This document shows positions 33,690 through 43,643 of a stretch of 64,000 bases of DNA, piece after piece. The notes below the pieces were generated by a model, which was not told the DNA's origin, ran no database searches, and saw nothing but the letters and a program-made list of their open reading frames with translations. The DNA comes from Xenophilus azovorans DSM 13620 (GTDB lineage: Bacteria; Pseudomonadota; Gammaproteobacteria; Burkholderiales; Burkholderiaceae_C). How positions within the stretch are numbered: the first letter of the stretch is position 1; every line of letters begins with the position of its first letter. Location of the stretch: positions 62,001 through 126,000 of the forward strand of contig NZ_JQKD01000004.1 in NCBI RefSeq assembly GCF_000745855.1, given 5' to 3'. Made by a program: the position numbers and the translations under genes.

Positions 33690-34856
33690 ATGGACTTTAC
33701 CGACAACCGCGAGCACGAGGCGATCCGCGAAGCGATCGGCAAGATCTGCGATCGTTTCGGCGACGATTACTGGCTCGCGCACGACCGCAACGGCGGCTTC
33801 CCATTCGAGCTGTACGACGCGCTCGCCGCCGGTGGCTGGCTGGGCATCTGCATGCCGGCCGAGTACGGCGGCAGCGGCATGGGCATTTCCGAGGCCACCG
33901 TGATGATGGCCGCCATCGCGCGTTCGGGCGCGGGCCTGTCGGGCTGTTCGTCGGTGCACATGAACATCTTCGGCTTGCAGCCGGTCGTGGTGTTCGGCAC
34001 CGACGAGCAGAAGCGCCGCATGCTGCCGCCGCTGATCGCCGGCCAGCACAAGGCCTGCTTCGCGGTGACCGAGCCGAACACCGGCCTCAACACCACCAAG
34101 CTCAAGACGCGCGCCGAGCGCAGCGGCGAGCACTACGTGCTGAGCGGCCAGAAGGTGTGGATTTCCACCGCGCAGGTCGCCAACAAGATGCTGATCCTGG
34201 CGCGCACGACGCCAGTGGAACAGTGCGCCAAGCCCACGCTGGGGCTGAGCCTGTTCTATACCGACCTCGACCGCCGGTTCGTCGAGGTGCGCGAGATCGA
34301 GAAGATGGGCCGCCACGCGGTGGACTCCAACCAGCTCTTCATCGACGGCCTGAAAGTGCCGGTGGAAGACCGCATCGGCGAAGAAGGCCGGGGCTTCGAG
34401 TACATCCTGCACGGCATGAATCCGGAGCGCATCCTGATCGCCGGCGAGGCGGTCGGGCTCGGGCAGGCCGCGCTCGAACGCGCCACCCGCTACGCGCGCG
34501 AGCGCATCGTCTTCGACCGCCCGATCGGCCAGAACCAGGCCATCCAGCATCCGCTGGCGCAGAGCTGGATGGAGCTGGAAGCGGCGTGGCTGATGGCGAT
34601 GCGCGGGGCCTGGAAGTACGACCAGAAGCTCGACTGCGGCGCCGATGCCAATGCCGCCAAGTACATGGCCGCGGAAGCCGGCTTCGCCGCCTGCCAGCGC
34701 GCCATGGCCACGCTGGGCGGCTTCGGCTACGCCAAGGAGTACCAGGTCGAACGTTATCTGCGCGAGATGCTGATCCCGCGCGTCGCGCCGATCAGCCCGC
34801 AGCTGATCCTGTGTTTCATCGCCGAGAAAGTACTCGGCCTGCCCAAGTCGTATTGA
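33690..34856 (+). CDS. Acyl-CoA dehydrogenase, 'GLPKSY' C-terminal type
   Basis: A 388-residue FAD dehydrogenase with FAVTEPNTGLNTTKLKT near 124, likely base E246 in GMNPERILIAG, and ATLGGFGYAKEYQVE near 343. It ends EKVLGLPKSY and has PISPQLIL where other ACADs carry the Y-x-G-T signature; the products at 534, 21240 and 39086 share this. It follows fadH by 18 bases in the same operon and precedes the heteromeric pair at 34875-37246. Confidence 0.92.
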   Translation: MDFTDNREHEAIREAIGKICDRFGDDYWLAHDRNGGFPFELYDALAAGGWLGICMPAEYGGSGMGISEATVMMAAIARSGAGLSGCSSVHMNIFGLQPVVVFGTDEQKRRMLPPLIAGQHKACFAVTEPNTGLNTTKLKTRAERSGEHYVLSGQKVWISTAQVANKMLILARTTPVEQCAKPTLGLSLFYTDLDRRFVEVREIEKMGRHAVDSNQLFIDGLKVPVEDRIGEEGRGFEYILHGMNPERILIAGEAVGLGQAALERATRYARERIVFDRPIGQNQAIQHPLAQSWMELEAAWLMAMRGAWKYDQKLDCGADANAAKYMAAEAGFAACQRAMATLGGFGYAKEYQVERYLREMLIPRVAPISPQLILCFIAEKVLGLPKSY

Positions 34857-34874
34857 TCGACAAGCTTTCGCCTC

Positions 34875-36083
34875 ATGACCGCTGCCACCCTGGCCTCACC
34901 GGCCGATCGATTCGAAGAACGCGCCCTGCTGCGCGCGAGTGCCTCTGCCTTCGTCGGCAAGGAAGCTCCCGCCTCCCGTTCCCGCGCCCTGCGCGGCAAG
35001 GCCCCCGGGTTCGACCTGCGGTTCTGGGCGGCGCTGGCCCAGCAGGGCTGGACCGGGTTGCTCGCGCCGGAGTCGGCCGGTGGTTATGGTCAGGGCCTGA
35101 CCGAAATGGCCGAGGTGGTCTCGGCGCTGTCGGCGCAGGCAGCGCCCGAGCCGGTGACGCCGGTCATCGTGTTCGCCGGTCGCCTGCTGGCGCGCTGCGG
35201 TGACGGCGGCCTGGCCGCGCAACTGCTGGAACGGACGGCAGCGGGGCAGTTGCTGCCTGCCGTGGCCTGGCAGGAGGACGCCGCCGGGGCCGCCAGCTTC
35301 GACCGCCATGGCCACCCCGCAGAGCCGGCCGTTGTGTGTGCGCGCCACGAGTCCGGGCTGCGACTGAGCGGCCGCAAGCTGCATGTGCGGCCCGGAGCGG
35401 GCGCGAACGGCTACATCGTCACCGCGTCGTCGTCCGACGGTCTGGCGCTGGTCTGGCTGCCGGCCGAAGCCGTGGGGTCCGGCCGCGAACTGCAGCGCCA
35501 GGCCGACGGCAGCTTCGCGGCCCGCCTCGAACTCGACAACGTGGTTCTGCCAGCCAGCCACCTGCTGGCCAGCGGCGAGCGGGCGCGTGCGGCCTTCGCC
35601 GCCGCCTGCGACGAGACTCTCGTCATGGCCGGGGTGGAACTGCTCGCCTGCGCGCGTCGGATGCTGGACATGACCCTGGACTACCTGCGCACGCGCAAGC
35701 AGTTCGGCAAGCCGATCGGCAGCTACCAGGCCCTGCAGCACCGTGCCGTCGACCTGCTCATCCAGCGCGAGCTGAGCAGCGCGCTGCTCGAGCACGCGCT
35801 GGCCGAGCTCGACCGCGGCATCACCGGCGACGAGCGCGCGCAACTGGCGGCGCGCGTGAAGGCGCGCTGCTCGGAGGGGGCGCTGACCATCGGACGCGAG
35901 GCGGTGCAGATGCACGGCGCGATCGGCGTCACCGACGAACACGACCTCGGGCTCTACCTTCAGCGCGCGCTCGTGCTGTCAGCCTGGCTCGGCAACGCCG
36001 CGCAGCAGCGGCGCCGCTACGCCGCGCTGACACGAGACCATGGCGATGGCGGCAGCGCTGGCGCGGAGGGAACGGCACGATGA
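34875..36083 (+). CDS. Acyl-CoA dehydrogenase, small-subunit (PimD-like) member of a heteromeric pair
   Basis: A 402-residue ACAD-like protein. The middle domain is poorly conserved (AVAWQEDAAGAASF replaces the usual TEP..G.D motif). The C-terminal half keeps RKQFGKPIGSYQALQHRAVD near 275 and QMHGAIGVTDEHDLGLYLQRA near 344, a combination typical of pimeloyl-CoA dehydrogenase small subunits and of FadE partners in mycobacterial heterotetramers. No candidate catalytic Glu is visible. The ATGA overlap with the next gene supports an alpha2-beta2 complex with the PimC-like protein. The substrate could be a dicarboxyl-CoA or a ring-derived acyl-CoA. Confidence 0.85.
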   Translation: MTAATLASPADRFEERALLRASASAFVGKEAPASRSRALRGKAPGFDLRFWAALAQQGWTGLLAPESAGGYGQGLTEMAEVVSALSAQAAPEPVTPVIVFAGRLLARCGDGGLAAQLLERTAAGQLLPAVAWQEDAAGAASFDRHGHPAEPAVVCARHESGLRLSGRKLHVRPGAGANGYIVTASSSDGLALVWLPAEAVGSGRELQRQADGSFAARLELDNVVLPASHLLASGERARAAFAAACDETLVMAGVELLACARRMLDMTLDYLRTRKQFGKPIGSYQALQHRAVDLLIQRELSSALLEHALAELDRGITGDERAQLAARVKARCSEGALTIGREAVQMHGAIGVTDEHDLGLYLQRALVLSAWLGNAAQQRRRYAALTRDHGDGGSAGAEGTAR

Positions 36084-37246
36084 GCGCGTCGAGCATGGTC
36101 CGAGACTGGAACGCGATGGACACCGAGGCCTTCCGTGCCGAGGTGCGCGCCTTCTTCCAGCAGCACTACCCCGAACACCTGCGCTACCCCAAGCGGCGCC
36201 TGCGCTGGGACGAGATCCGCCCTTGGACGCTGAAGCTCGCCGCCCACGGCTGGCTCGCCCCGAGCTGGCCCGCGCGGCACGGCGGGATGGGGCTGGCGCC
36301 GGACAAGCTGATCGCGTTCATCGAGGAGCAGGAGCGCCACGGCGTGACCCGCGCCCCCGACATGGGCATCCAGATGGTCGGCCCGCTGCTCATCCAGCAC
36401 GGCACCGACGCGCAGCGCGCCCACTACCTGCCGCGCATCCTGGCCTGCCAGGACATCTGGTGCCAGGGCTACTCGGAGCCGAACTCCGGCTCCGACCTCG
36501 CCAGCCTGCGCACCGAGGCGGTGGCCGACGGCGATGACTTCATCGTCACCGGGCAGAAGATCTGGACCACGCTGGCGCAGGACGCAACCCACATCTTCCT
36601 GCTCGTGCGCACCGACAAGGCGGCCAAGAAGCAGGAAGGCATCAGCTTCCTGCTCGCCGACATGGGCAGCCCCGGCATCACGGTGCGGCCCATCCGCAAC
36701 ATCGCGGGCGCTGAAGACTTCTGCGAGGTCTTCCTCGACAAGGTGCGTGTCCCGCGCGCCAACATCGTCGGCGAGCTGAACAAGGGCTGGACGACTGCCA
36801 AGGCGCTGCTCGGCTTCGAGCGCATCTTCCTGGGCAGCCCCAAGCAGAGCCAGTACGCGCTGTCGCGCGTCGAAGAGGCCGCAGCGGCGCTGGGGCTGCT
36901 CGACGATCCGGTGTTCAGCGACCGCTTCACGCAGCTGGCGCTGGACGTGGCCGACCTGGGCACGCTCTACGCGCGCTTCGTCGAGCAGGTCAAGCGCGGC
37001 GAGGCACTTGGCCCCGAGGTCTCGATGCTCAAGATCTTCGCCACCGAAACGTACTCGCGGCTGGCCAACCTGCTGGTCGAGATCGCCGGCGCCAGCGGCG
37101 GCACGCCGGGCGACGTGCCCACCGACGGCGGCACGATCGATGTGCTCACCACCTTCTACAACGCGCGCCCGGCCACGATCTACGGCGGTAGCAACGAGGT
37201 CCAGCGCAACATCCTGGCAGGCGCGGTGCTTCAGCTTGCCAGCTGA
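36080..37246 (+). CDS. Acyl-CoA dehydrogenase, large-subunit (PimC-like) member of a heteromeric pair
   Basis: A 388-residue dehydrogenase with WCQGYSEPNSGSDLASLRT at about 127-145 and the likely base E247 in LLGFERIFLGSPKQ. The C-terminal signature ATIYGGSNEVQRNI is intact. The WCQGYSEP and GFERIFLG elements are characteristic of pimeloyl-CoA dehydrogenase large subunits and the FadE26/28-like chains. The start is the ATG at 36080, overlapping the small-subunit stop. With the ring-opening BadI homologue at 49956 producing a pimeloyl-CoA-type product, this pair would be the next enzyme; that functional link is inferred. Confidence 0.9.
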   Translation: MSASSMVRDWNAMDTEAFRAEVRAFFQQHYPEHLRYPKRRLRWDEIRPWTLKLAAHGWLAPSWPARHGGMGLAPDKLIAFIEEQERHGVTRAPDMGIQMVGPLLIQHGTDAQRAHYLPRILACQDIWCQGYSEPNSGSDLASLRTEAVADGDDFIVTGQKIWTTLAQDATHIFLLVRTDKAAKKQEGISFLLADMGSPGITVRPIRNIAGAEDFCEVFLDKVRVPRANIVGELNKGWTTAKALLGFERIFLGSPKQSQYALSRVEEAAAALGLLDDPVFSDRFTQLALDVADLGTLYARFVEQVKRGEALGPEVSMLKIFATETYSRLANLLVEIAGASGGTPGDVPTDGGTIDVLTTFYNARPATIYGGSNEVQRNILAGAVLQLAS

Positions 37247-37297
37247 TCGCGCGCACGCCGTCCCCCATTCGTTCATCCGCACAAAGGAAACATCGCC

Positions 37298-38218
37298 GTG
37301 CACAAAGGCAGCATGCTGAAAGACAAGGTGGCCGTGGTCACCGGATCGGGCCGGGGCATCGGCCGCGACATCGCGCTCGAGATGGCCGCCCAGGGCGCCA
37401 AGGTCGTCGTCAACGACATCGGCGCCTCGGTCGCCGGCGAAGGCCAGGACGCGAGCCTGGGCCAGCAGGTGGTCGACGAGATCAAGGCCATGGGCGGCCA
37501 CGCCGCGCTGTCCACCGACAGCGTGTCCACCTGGGCTTCGGCCGGCCGCATCGTGCAGTGCGCGCTGGACCACTTCGGCCGCATCGACATCGTCGTCAAC
37601 AACGCCGGCATCCTGCGCGACCGCTTCTTCTTCGCCATGTCGGAAGAAGAGTGGAAGGCCGTCATCGACGTGCACCTCAACGGCTGCTTCTACGTCTCGC
37701 GCGCGGCAGCCACGCACTTCAAGGCCCAGAACTCGGGCGCCTACGTGCACATGACCTCCACCTCGGGCCTGATCGGCAACTTGGGCCAGGCCAACTACGG
37801 CGCGGCCAAGCTGGGGATCGTCGCGCTCTCGCGCTCGATCGCCGGCGACATGAAGCGCTACAACGTGCGCTCCAACTGCATCTCGCCGTTCGCGTGGAGC
37901 CGCATGATCGGCTCGATCCCGACCGACACGCCCGAGCAGCAGGCCCGCGTGGAGAAGCTCAAGAAGCTCGACACCGCGCAGATCGCGCCGATGGCCGCCT
38001 TCCTGGCCAGCGACGCTGCGGCCGAGGTCACCTCTCAGATCTTCGCCGTGCGCGGCAACGAGATCTTCCTGATGAGCCAGCCGCGGCCCGTGCGCGGCAT
38101 GCACACCTCCGAGGGCTGGACGCCCGAGACGATCGCCGAGCGCGTGCTGCCCGCGATGAGGCCCAACTTCTTCCCGCTCGAGAGCTCGGCCGTCGTGTTC
38201 TCGTGGGATCCCGTCTGA
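37298..38218 (+). CDS. SDR, MFE-2-like (3R)-hydroxyacyl-CoA dehydrogenase
   Basis: A 306-residue short-chain dehydrogenase. The cofactor loop is VTGSGRGIGRDIA (14-26), NNAG lies at 101, and the catalytic S154, Y167 and K171 are present (NYGAAKLG). The C-terminal 60 residues after the SDR core (GNEIFLMSQPRPVRGMHTSE and on) resemble the dehydrogenase part of peroxisomal multifunctional enzyme 2, so a (3R)-hydroxyacyl-CoA substrate is likely. It starts with a GTG at 37298 after an AAAGGAAA site. A crotonase gene follows on the same strand. Confidence 0.9.
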   Translation: MHKGSMLKDKVAVVTGSGRGIGRDIALEMAAQGAKVVVNDIGASVAGEGQDASLGQQVVDEIKAMGGHAALSTDSVSTWASAGRIVQCALDHFGRIDIVVNNAGILRDRFFFAMSEEEWKAVIDVHLNGCFYVSRAAATHFKAQNSGAYVHMTSTSGLIGNLGQANYGAAKLGIVALSRSIAGDMKRYNVRSNCISPFAWSRMIGSIPTDTPEQQARVEKLKKLDTAQIAPMAAFLASDAAAEVTSQIFAVRGNEIFLMSQPRPVRGMHTSEGWTPETIAERVLPAMRPNFFPLESSAVVFSWDPV

Positions 38219-38262
38219 ATTCGCCCCCTCCCCTTCCAGCTTCTTGCACAAGGAATGCTTCA

Positions 38263-39066
<804 letters not shown>

Positions 39067-39085
39067 GTTTCCAGGAGGCAACGCC

Positions 39086-40252
39086 ATGGACTTCGCCCTG
39101 AGCCAGGAACAGCGTATGGTCTACGAGTACGGCGACCGCGTGTCGCAGCGCTTCGACCATGCGTACTGGAAGAAGTACGCCGAGAAGAGCGAGCCGCCGG
39201 CCGAGCTGTACAAGCAGATCACCGGCGACGGCTTCCTCGGCATCATGGTGCCCGAGGCCTACGGTGGCGCCGGCCAGGGCATGACCGAGATGCTGCTGTT
39301 CATGGAGGGCCTGGCCAACAACGGCATCCCGCTGCTGAACCTCGTGGTCGGCCCGACGATGACCATGGGCCTGATGGCCAAGCACGCCAGCGAGGCGATG
39401 AAGCGCCGACTGCTGCCGGGCGGATGCGCCGGCGAGATCCGCTTCTGCTTCGCGATCACCGAGCCGAACGCCGGCTCGAACTCGATGGAGATCACCAGCA
39501 TCGCCAAGACCGACGGCAAGGGCGGCTTCCGGCTGACCGGGCAGAAGGTCTTCATCACCGACGCCAACCACGCCGACTACGCGATGGTGGTCACCCGCAC
39601 CACGCCGCGCGCCGACGTGAAGAAGAAGACCGACGGCTTCACCATCTTCATGGTCGACATGAAGAAGAAGGGCATCAGCAAGACGCTGATCCCGGTGGCC
39701 TTCCCGGTGCCCGAGACGCAGTGGCAGGTGTTCTTCGACGACGTGGCGCTGACCGAGGATGACGTGCTCGGCGAGGTCGGCAAGGGTTTCGGCATCCTGT
39801 TCGACACGCTCAACCCGGAGCGCATCATCCTGGCGGGCCTGTGCACCGGCGTCGGCCGCTTCGCGCTCAAGAAGGCGGTGGCCTATGCCAACGACCGCAA
39901 ACTCTTCAACAAGACGCCGATCGGCGCCTACCAGGGCGTGCAGCATCCGCTGGCCATCGCGCGCAGCGAGATCGAGATGGCCTCGCTGATGGCGCTGAAG
40001 GCGGCCTGGGCCTTCGACCAGGGGCTGCCGGCGGGCGAATTCGCCAACATCGCCAAGTACGCCGGTGCCGAAGCCGGCATCCACGCGGTGGACGCCACCA
40101 TCCAGACCCACGGCGGCAACGGCTTCACCAAGGAGTACGGCATCTACGACCTGTACGGCCTGGTGCGGCTGCTGCGCACCGCGCCGCTGAACCGCGAGAT
40201 GGTGCTGAACTACATCGCCGAGCACGTGATGGGATTGCCACGCTCGTATTGA
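39086..40252 (+). CDS. Acyl-CoA dehydrogenase, 'GLPRSY' C-terminal type
   Basis: A 388-residue FAD dehydrogenase with FAITEPNAGSNSMEIT near 122, likely base E245 in TLNPERIILAG, and QTHGGNGFTKEYGI near 344. It ends EHVMGLPRSY, placing it with the products at 534, 21240 and 33690. The ATG at 39086 follows a strong CCAGGAGG site; a longer frame upstream overlaps the crotonase gene and is unlikely. The Bug-type receptor gene follows after 22 bases. Confidence 0.92.
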   Translation: MDFALSQEQRMVYEYGDRVSQRFDHAYWKKYAEKSEPPAELYKQITGDGFLGIMVPEAYGGAGQGMTEMLLFMEGLANNGIPLLNLVVGPTMTMGLMAKHASEAMKRRLLPGGCAGEIRFCFAITEPNAGSNSMEITSIAKTDGKGGFRLTGQKVFITDANHADYAMVVTRTTPRADVKKKTDGFTIFMVDMKKKGISKTLIPVAFPVPETQWQVFFDDVALTEDDVLGEVGKGFGILFDTLNPERIILAGLCTGVGRFALKKAVAYANDRKLFNKTPIGAYQGVQHPLAIARSEIEMASLMALKAAWAFDQGLPAGEFANIAKYAGAEAGIHAVDATIQTHGGNGFTKEYGIYDLYGLVRLLRTAPLNREMVLNYIAEHVMGLPRSY

Positions 40253-40274
40253 GAGAGCTGCACGGGAGCTTCGA

Positions 40275-41252
40275 ATGGACCGTTCGCGTCGCCACTGCCT
40301 GCTCGGCGGCCTTGCCGCTGCGCTGCTGCCCCGGGCCGCTGGCGCGCAGGAAGCCGCCTATCCATCGCGCCCGCTGCGTTTCCTGGTCGGCTTCGCCCCC
40401 GGCGGGCCGGCTGACGGCGTGACGCGCCTGTTCGCGAGCCGCCTGCAGGCGCAGCTCGGCCAGACCGTCATCGTCGAGAACGTGCCGGGCGCCGGCAGCA
40501 CGCTGGCCGTCGCGCGCTTGTCGAAGATGGCCGCCGACGGCTACGCGATCGGTTTTGCGCACACGGCGTCGCTCAGCATCGGGCCGAGCCTGTACAAGAG
40601 CGTCGGCTACGAACCACTCAAGGACCTCACGCCAGTGGCCAAGGTCTGCGACTACGTCAACGTGCTGGCGGTGCGCGCCGACAGCCCCTGGCGCTCGCTG
40701 GCCGACCTGCTCGCGGCCGCGCGTGCGCAGCCCGGCACGCTGAGCTACGGCTCGGCCGGCATCGGTTCGACCAACCACCTGAGCGGCGAACTGCTCGCGG
40801 CCAAGGCCGGCGTGAAGCTCACGCACGTGCCCTACCGCGGCACGGCGCTGGCGATCAACGACCTGATGGGCGGCGCCCTGCAGTTCGTCTTCGACGCGCC
40901 CAACAGCGCGGGGCCGCTGGCGGCCGCCGGCAAGCTGCGCCTGCTGGCCGCGACGGGGCGCAGCCGCCACAAACTCTACCCCGACCTGCCCGCCATCGCC
41001 GAGACCGTGCCCGAGTATGAGTTTCGGGGCTGGATGGGCGTGGTGGCGCCGCCCGGGTTGCCGCCGGGCGTTCACCAACGGCTGACACGCGAACTGGAGT
41101 TGGCCGCCGCCGCGCCGGACACGGGCAAGCGCCTCGCGGCGCTGGGCCTGGACGTGGCGTTCGCCGGGCCCCAGGAGATGACGCGGGTGATCGCCGCGGA
41201 GATCGCGTTGTGGGACCCGCTGACAAAGTCACTCAACCTCAGCGCGCAGTAG
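40275..41252 (+). CDS. Bug/TctC-family periplasmic solute-binding protein (Tat-type signal)
   Basis: A 325-residue receptor of the tripartite tricarboxylate transporter family. The N-terminus MDRSRRHCLLGGLAAALL has a twin-arginine motif and hydrophobic stretch, with cleavage likely after AAGA (about residue 24). Family motifs include RFLVGFAPGGPADGVTRLFA near 35, VENVPGAGSTLAVARLSK near 67 and HVPYRGTALAINDLMGG near 182. No TctA or TctB membrane genes are in the window, typical of the many orphan Bug receptors of Burkholderiales. It probably binds a carboxylate substrate of this pathway and closes the fadH operon. Confidence 0.92.
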   Translation: MDRSRRHCLLGGLAAALLPRAAGAQEAAYPSRPLRFLVGFAPGGPADGVTRLFASRLQAQLGQTVIVENVPGAGSTLAVARLSKMAADGYAIGFAHTASLSIGPSLYKSVGYEPLKDLTPVAKVCDYVNVLAVRADSPWRSLADLLAAARAQPGTLSYGSAGIGSTNHLSGELLAAKAGVKLTHVPYRGTALAINDLMGGALQFVFDAPNSAGPLAAAGKLRLLAATGRSRHKLYPDLPAIAETVPEYEFRGWMGVVAPPGLPPGVHQRLTRELELAAAAPDTGKRLAALGLDVAFAGPQEMTRVIAAEIALWDPLTKSLNLSAQ

Positions 41253-41328
41253 CACCGATCGTATGCGTCCGCTGGGCGCATCGATGGCGGAGTCCGGAAT
41301 GCGATACCTGCTGGCGCTTGCGCCGGGC

Positions 41329-42117
41329 TCAGTGCCCTTCGAAGCGCGGCACGCGGCGTTCGGCCATCGCCTTGACGCCTTCGGCGAAATCCGCGGTCTT
41401 GAAGTGCGCGTTCTGCTCGATGCTTTCGCGCGCCACCGCCAGGCGGAACTGTTCCACGAACCCGGCGCGCAGCGTCGCACGAGTGGACTGCACCGCGATC
41501 GGCGACGATACCGCGATCTCCGCGGCCAGTTCGATGGCCTTCGCGCGCACCTGCGCCTGCTCGACCAGCCTGTCGGCCAGGCCGATGCGCAACGCCTCTT
41601 CGCCGCCGATGCGCCGCCCGGTGTAGAACAGCAGCGCGGCCTGCTGCGCGCCGACAAGCCGCGGCAGCGTGAACGACAGTCCGAAGCCGGGGTGGAAACC
41701 GAGGCGGTTGAAGTTGACCGAGAAGCGCGCCTCGGCGCAGGTGACGCGGAAGTCGGCCACCAGCGCGAGGCCCATGCCGCCGCCGATGGCCGGGCCATGC
41801 ACCGCCGCCACCACCGGCTTGGCGCACGAGACGAGGCGGATCGCCTCGAAGTACAGCGGGTTCACCGCGCGCGGGCTCTTCTGCGGCGGCGTGGCGTCGC
41901 GGTTGGCGAAGTTGGCACCGGCGCAGAACGAACTGCCCTGCGCGCACAGCACGATGGCGCGGCAGCGCGGGTCGGCGTCCAGCGCCTCGAACGCGTCGGC
42001 CAGGCCCTGGATCATCGGGATGTCGAAGAAGTTGTGCGGCGGGCGGCGGATCTCCACCAGTGCCACGTTGCCTTCGAAATCCACGCCCACGATCGGGCTG
42101 CCCGCAGTGTCGTTCAT
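41329..42117 (-). CDS. Enoyl-CoA hydratase/isomerase family protein
   Basis: A 262-residue crotonase with SSFCAGANFANRD near 62 and HGPAIGGGMGLALVADFRV near 107. Where classical hydratases have FGxPE..LG..PG.GGT it reads FSVNFNRLGFHPGFGLSFTL, losing the catalytic Glu. This subtype is usually annotated as hydratase/isomerase, but true chemistry is uncertain. It is a single minus-strand gene divergent from the MmgE/PrpD operon, with the operator at 42172 between, so it is likely controlled with that operon. Confidence 0.9.
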   Translation of the reverse strand: MNDTAGSPIVGVDFEGNVALVEIRRPPHNFFDIPMIQGLADAFEALDADPRCRAIVLCAQGSSFCAGANFANRDATPPQKSPRAVNPLYFEAIRLVSCAKPVVAAVHGPAIGGGMGLALVADFRVTCAEARFSVNFNRLGFHPGFGLSFTLPRLVGAQQAALLFYTGRRIGGEEALRIGLADRLVEQAQVRAKAIELAAEIAVSSPIAVQSTRATLRAGFVEQFRLAVARESIEQNAHFKTADFAEGVKAMAERRVPRFEGH

Positions 42118-42171
42118 CGTCGCTCCTCGCTGCTGTCGATGGGGACATCGTAGCCCAAACGGCCGCGTTAC

Positions 42172-42185
42172 CTAACAACCGTTTG
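42172..42185. promoter_or_regulatory. Operator-like palindrome CTAACAACCGTTTG
   Basis: Fits CNAAC-N4-GTTNG; with flanking bases CCTAAC/GTTTGG, five of six arm pairs match. It lies in the 122-base divergent region between the crotonase (minus) and MmgE/PrpD (plus), immediately before a clear -10 (TATACT at 42188-42193), and so within the promoter spacer. A related half-site pair (CAAAC...GTTAC) lies just upstream at about 42156-42171. Confidence 0.7.
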
Positions 42186-42187
42186 GC

Positions 42188-42193
42188 TATACT
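42188..42193 (+). promoter_or_regulatory. Putative -10 element of the MmgE/PrpD operon
   Basis: TATACT, one mismatch from TATAAT, 46 bases before the ATG at 42240. The -35 region 17 bases upstream (GCGTTA) is weak. The operator palindrome fills the spacer, which fits repression by steric block. Confidence 0.5.
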
Positions 42194-42239
42194 GGACCAC
42201 GCAACCACGGCCACTGCGGCCACTTCGAGGAGCTCGTCC

Positions 42240-43643
42240 ATGGGCAACGACCGCGTGCCGACCATCGCCGATGCGCTTGCCGACTTTGTCGCGTCGCTGC
42301 GGCCGAACGACATTCCCGAGCCCGTGCGCGAACGCGCCCGCCACCTGATCCTCGACGCCGTCGGCATCGCCCATGCGTCCACGCACTACGAGTTCGCGCA
42401 CCGCTCCCTGTCGGCGGCGCAGGAACTGTCGGGCGGCGCTGGCGCCACGCCGGTGATCGCGTTGGCCGCGCGCCTGGCGCCGCGCGACGCGATGCTGATG
42501 AACGGCCTGCTGATCCACGGCCTGGACTACGACGACACGCACGCCGCCGGCGTCATCCATGCCACCGCCAGCACGTTCCCGTGCGCGCTCGGGACCGCCG
42601 CGCTGGCCGGCGCGGACGGCGAAGCGCTCCTGGACGCCTACGTGGCCGGCATGGAGGTCGGCGCGCGGCTCGCCTCGGTGTCCAAGGGTGGCTTCCATCA
42701 GGTCGGTTTCCACCCCACGGGCCTGGTCGGCGCGTTCGCCTGCACACTGGTTGCCGGGCGGCTGCTCGGGCTCAACGCGGCGCAGCTCGCATCGGCGCAA
42801 GGCATCGCGCTGTCGATGGGCTCGGGCAGCCTGGAGTTCCTGCAGGACGGCGCCTGGACCAAGCGCATGCACCCGGGCTGGGCGGCAGGCGCCGGGCTGA
42901 CCGCGGCGACGATGGCGCGCCATGGCTTCGTCGGCCCCAGGCAGGCCTACGAGGGCCGCTTCGGCCTCTTCAACAGCCACCTCGGGCCGCTCGCGCGCGA
43001 CGGCGACCTGGGCCTGGCCATCGCCGGCCTGGGCGAGGTGTGGGAACTGGCGAAGGTGAACGTCAAGCCGCTGCCGGCCTGCCACTTCACGCACGCCTGT
43101 GCCGACGCGGCGGCGATCCTGCGCGAACGCCACGGCCCGCGCCCGCAGCAGATCCGCAGCGTGCGCGCGCTCGTGCCGGCCGAGGTGGTGAAGACGGTGT
43201 GCGAGCCGGTGGCCACGAAGAAGCGCCCGCAGAACAGCTACGACGCGCAGTTCAGCATCCCCTACATCGTGGCGACGGCGCTGATCCGGGGCCGCTTCGG
43301 CCTGGCCGAGCTGGACGAATCGGCGCTGCGCGACGAAGCCACGCTCGCGCTCGCCGCGAAGGTGGAGTACGAGGTGGACCCCGACTCGCCCTTCCCGAAG
43401 TACTACTCGGGCGAAGTGATCGTCACGCTGGACGACGGGCGCGAACTGCGCCATCGCGAGCACGTCAACCGCGGCGGCGAGGAACGCCCGATCACGAACG
43501 CCGAGGTGGTGCGCAAGTACGACGAGAACATGGCGCTGGTCGCGTCGCCGGCGCGTGCGGCGCAGGTGCGCGAACGGGTGCTCGCGATCGGCAAGGGCTG
43601 CGCCGCCGCCGAGCTGCAGGCTGGGCTCGCGGCGCGCGGATGA
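42240..43643 (+). CDS. MmgE/PrpD family protein
   Basis: A 467-residue protein of the MmgE/PrpD family, which includes 2-methylcitrate dehydratase and cis-aconitate decarboxylase. Conserved stretches include ARHLILDAVGIAHAS near 33, NGLLIHGLDYDDTH near 86 and KPLPACHFTHACADAA near 280. The methylcitrate cycle genes prpB and prpC are absent nearby, so it may dehydrate or decarboxylate another polycarboxylate, possibly the substrate of the neighbouring transporter. The ATG at 42240 follows a CGAGGAGC site. The next gene overlaps it by 4 bases. Confidence 0.88.
   Translation: MGNDRVPTIADALADFVASLRPNDIPEPVRERARHLILDAVGIAHASTHYEFAHRSLSAAQELSGGAGATPVIALAARLAPRDAMLMNGLLIHGLDYDDTHAAGVIHATASTFPCALGTAALAGADGEALLDAYVAGMEVGARLASVSKGGFHQVGFHPTGLVGAFACTLVAGRLLGLNAAQLASAQGIALSMGSGSLEFLQDGAWTKRMHPGWAAGAGLTAATMARHGFVGPRQAYEGRFGLFNSHLGPLARDGDLGLAIAGLGEVWELAKVNVKPLPACHFTHACADAAAILRERHGPRPQQIRSVRALVPAEVVKTVCEPVATKKRPQNSYDAQFSIPYIVATALIRGRFGLAELDESALRDEATLALAAKVEYEVDPDSPFPKYYSGEVIVTLDDGRELRHREHVNRGGEERPITNAEVVRKYDENMALVASPARAAQVRERVLAIGKGCAAAELQAGLAARG

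Noticed and set aside
40275-41252. A complete tripartite tricarboxylate transporter
   Set aside because: Only the receptor gene is present; no TctA- or TctB-like membrane genes exist anywhere in the window, so only an orphan Bug receptor can be claimed.
41313-41324. GGCGC-TT-GCGCC as a terminator between the convergent receptor and crotonase genes
   Set aside because: A 2-base loop with a 5-base stem is not a stable terminator, and such repeats are frequent by chance at this GC content.
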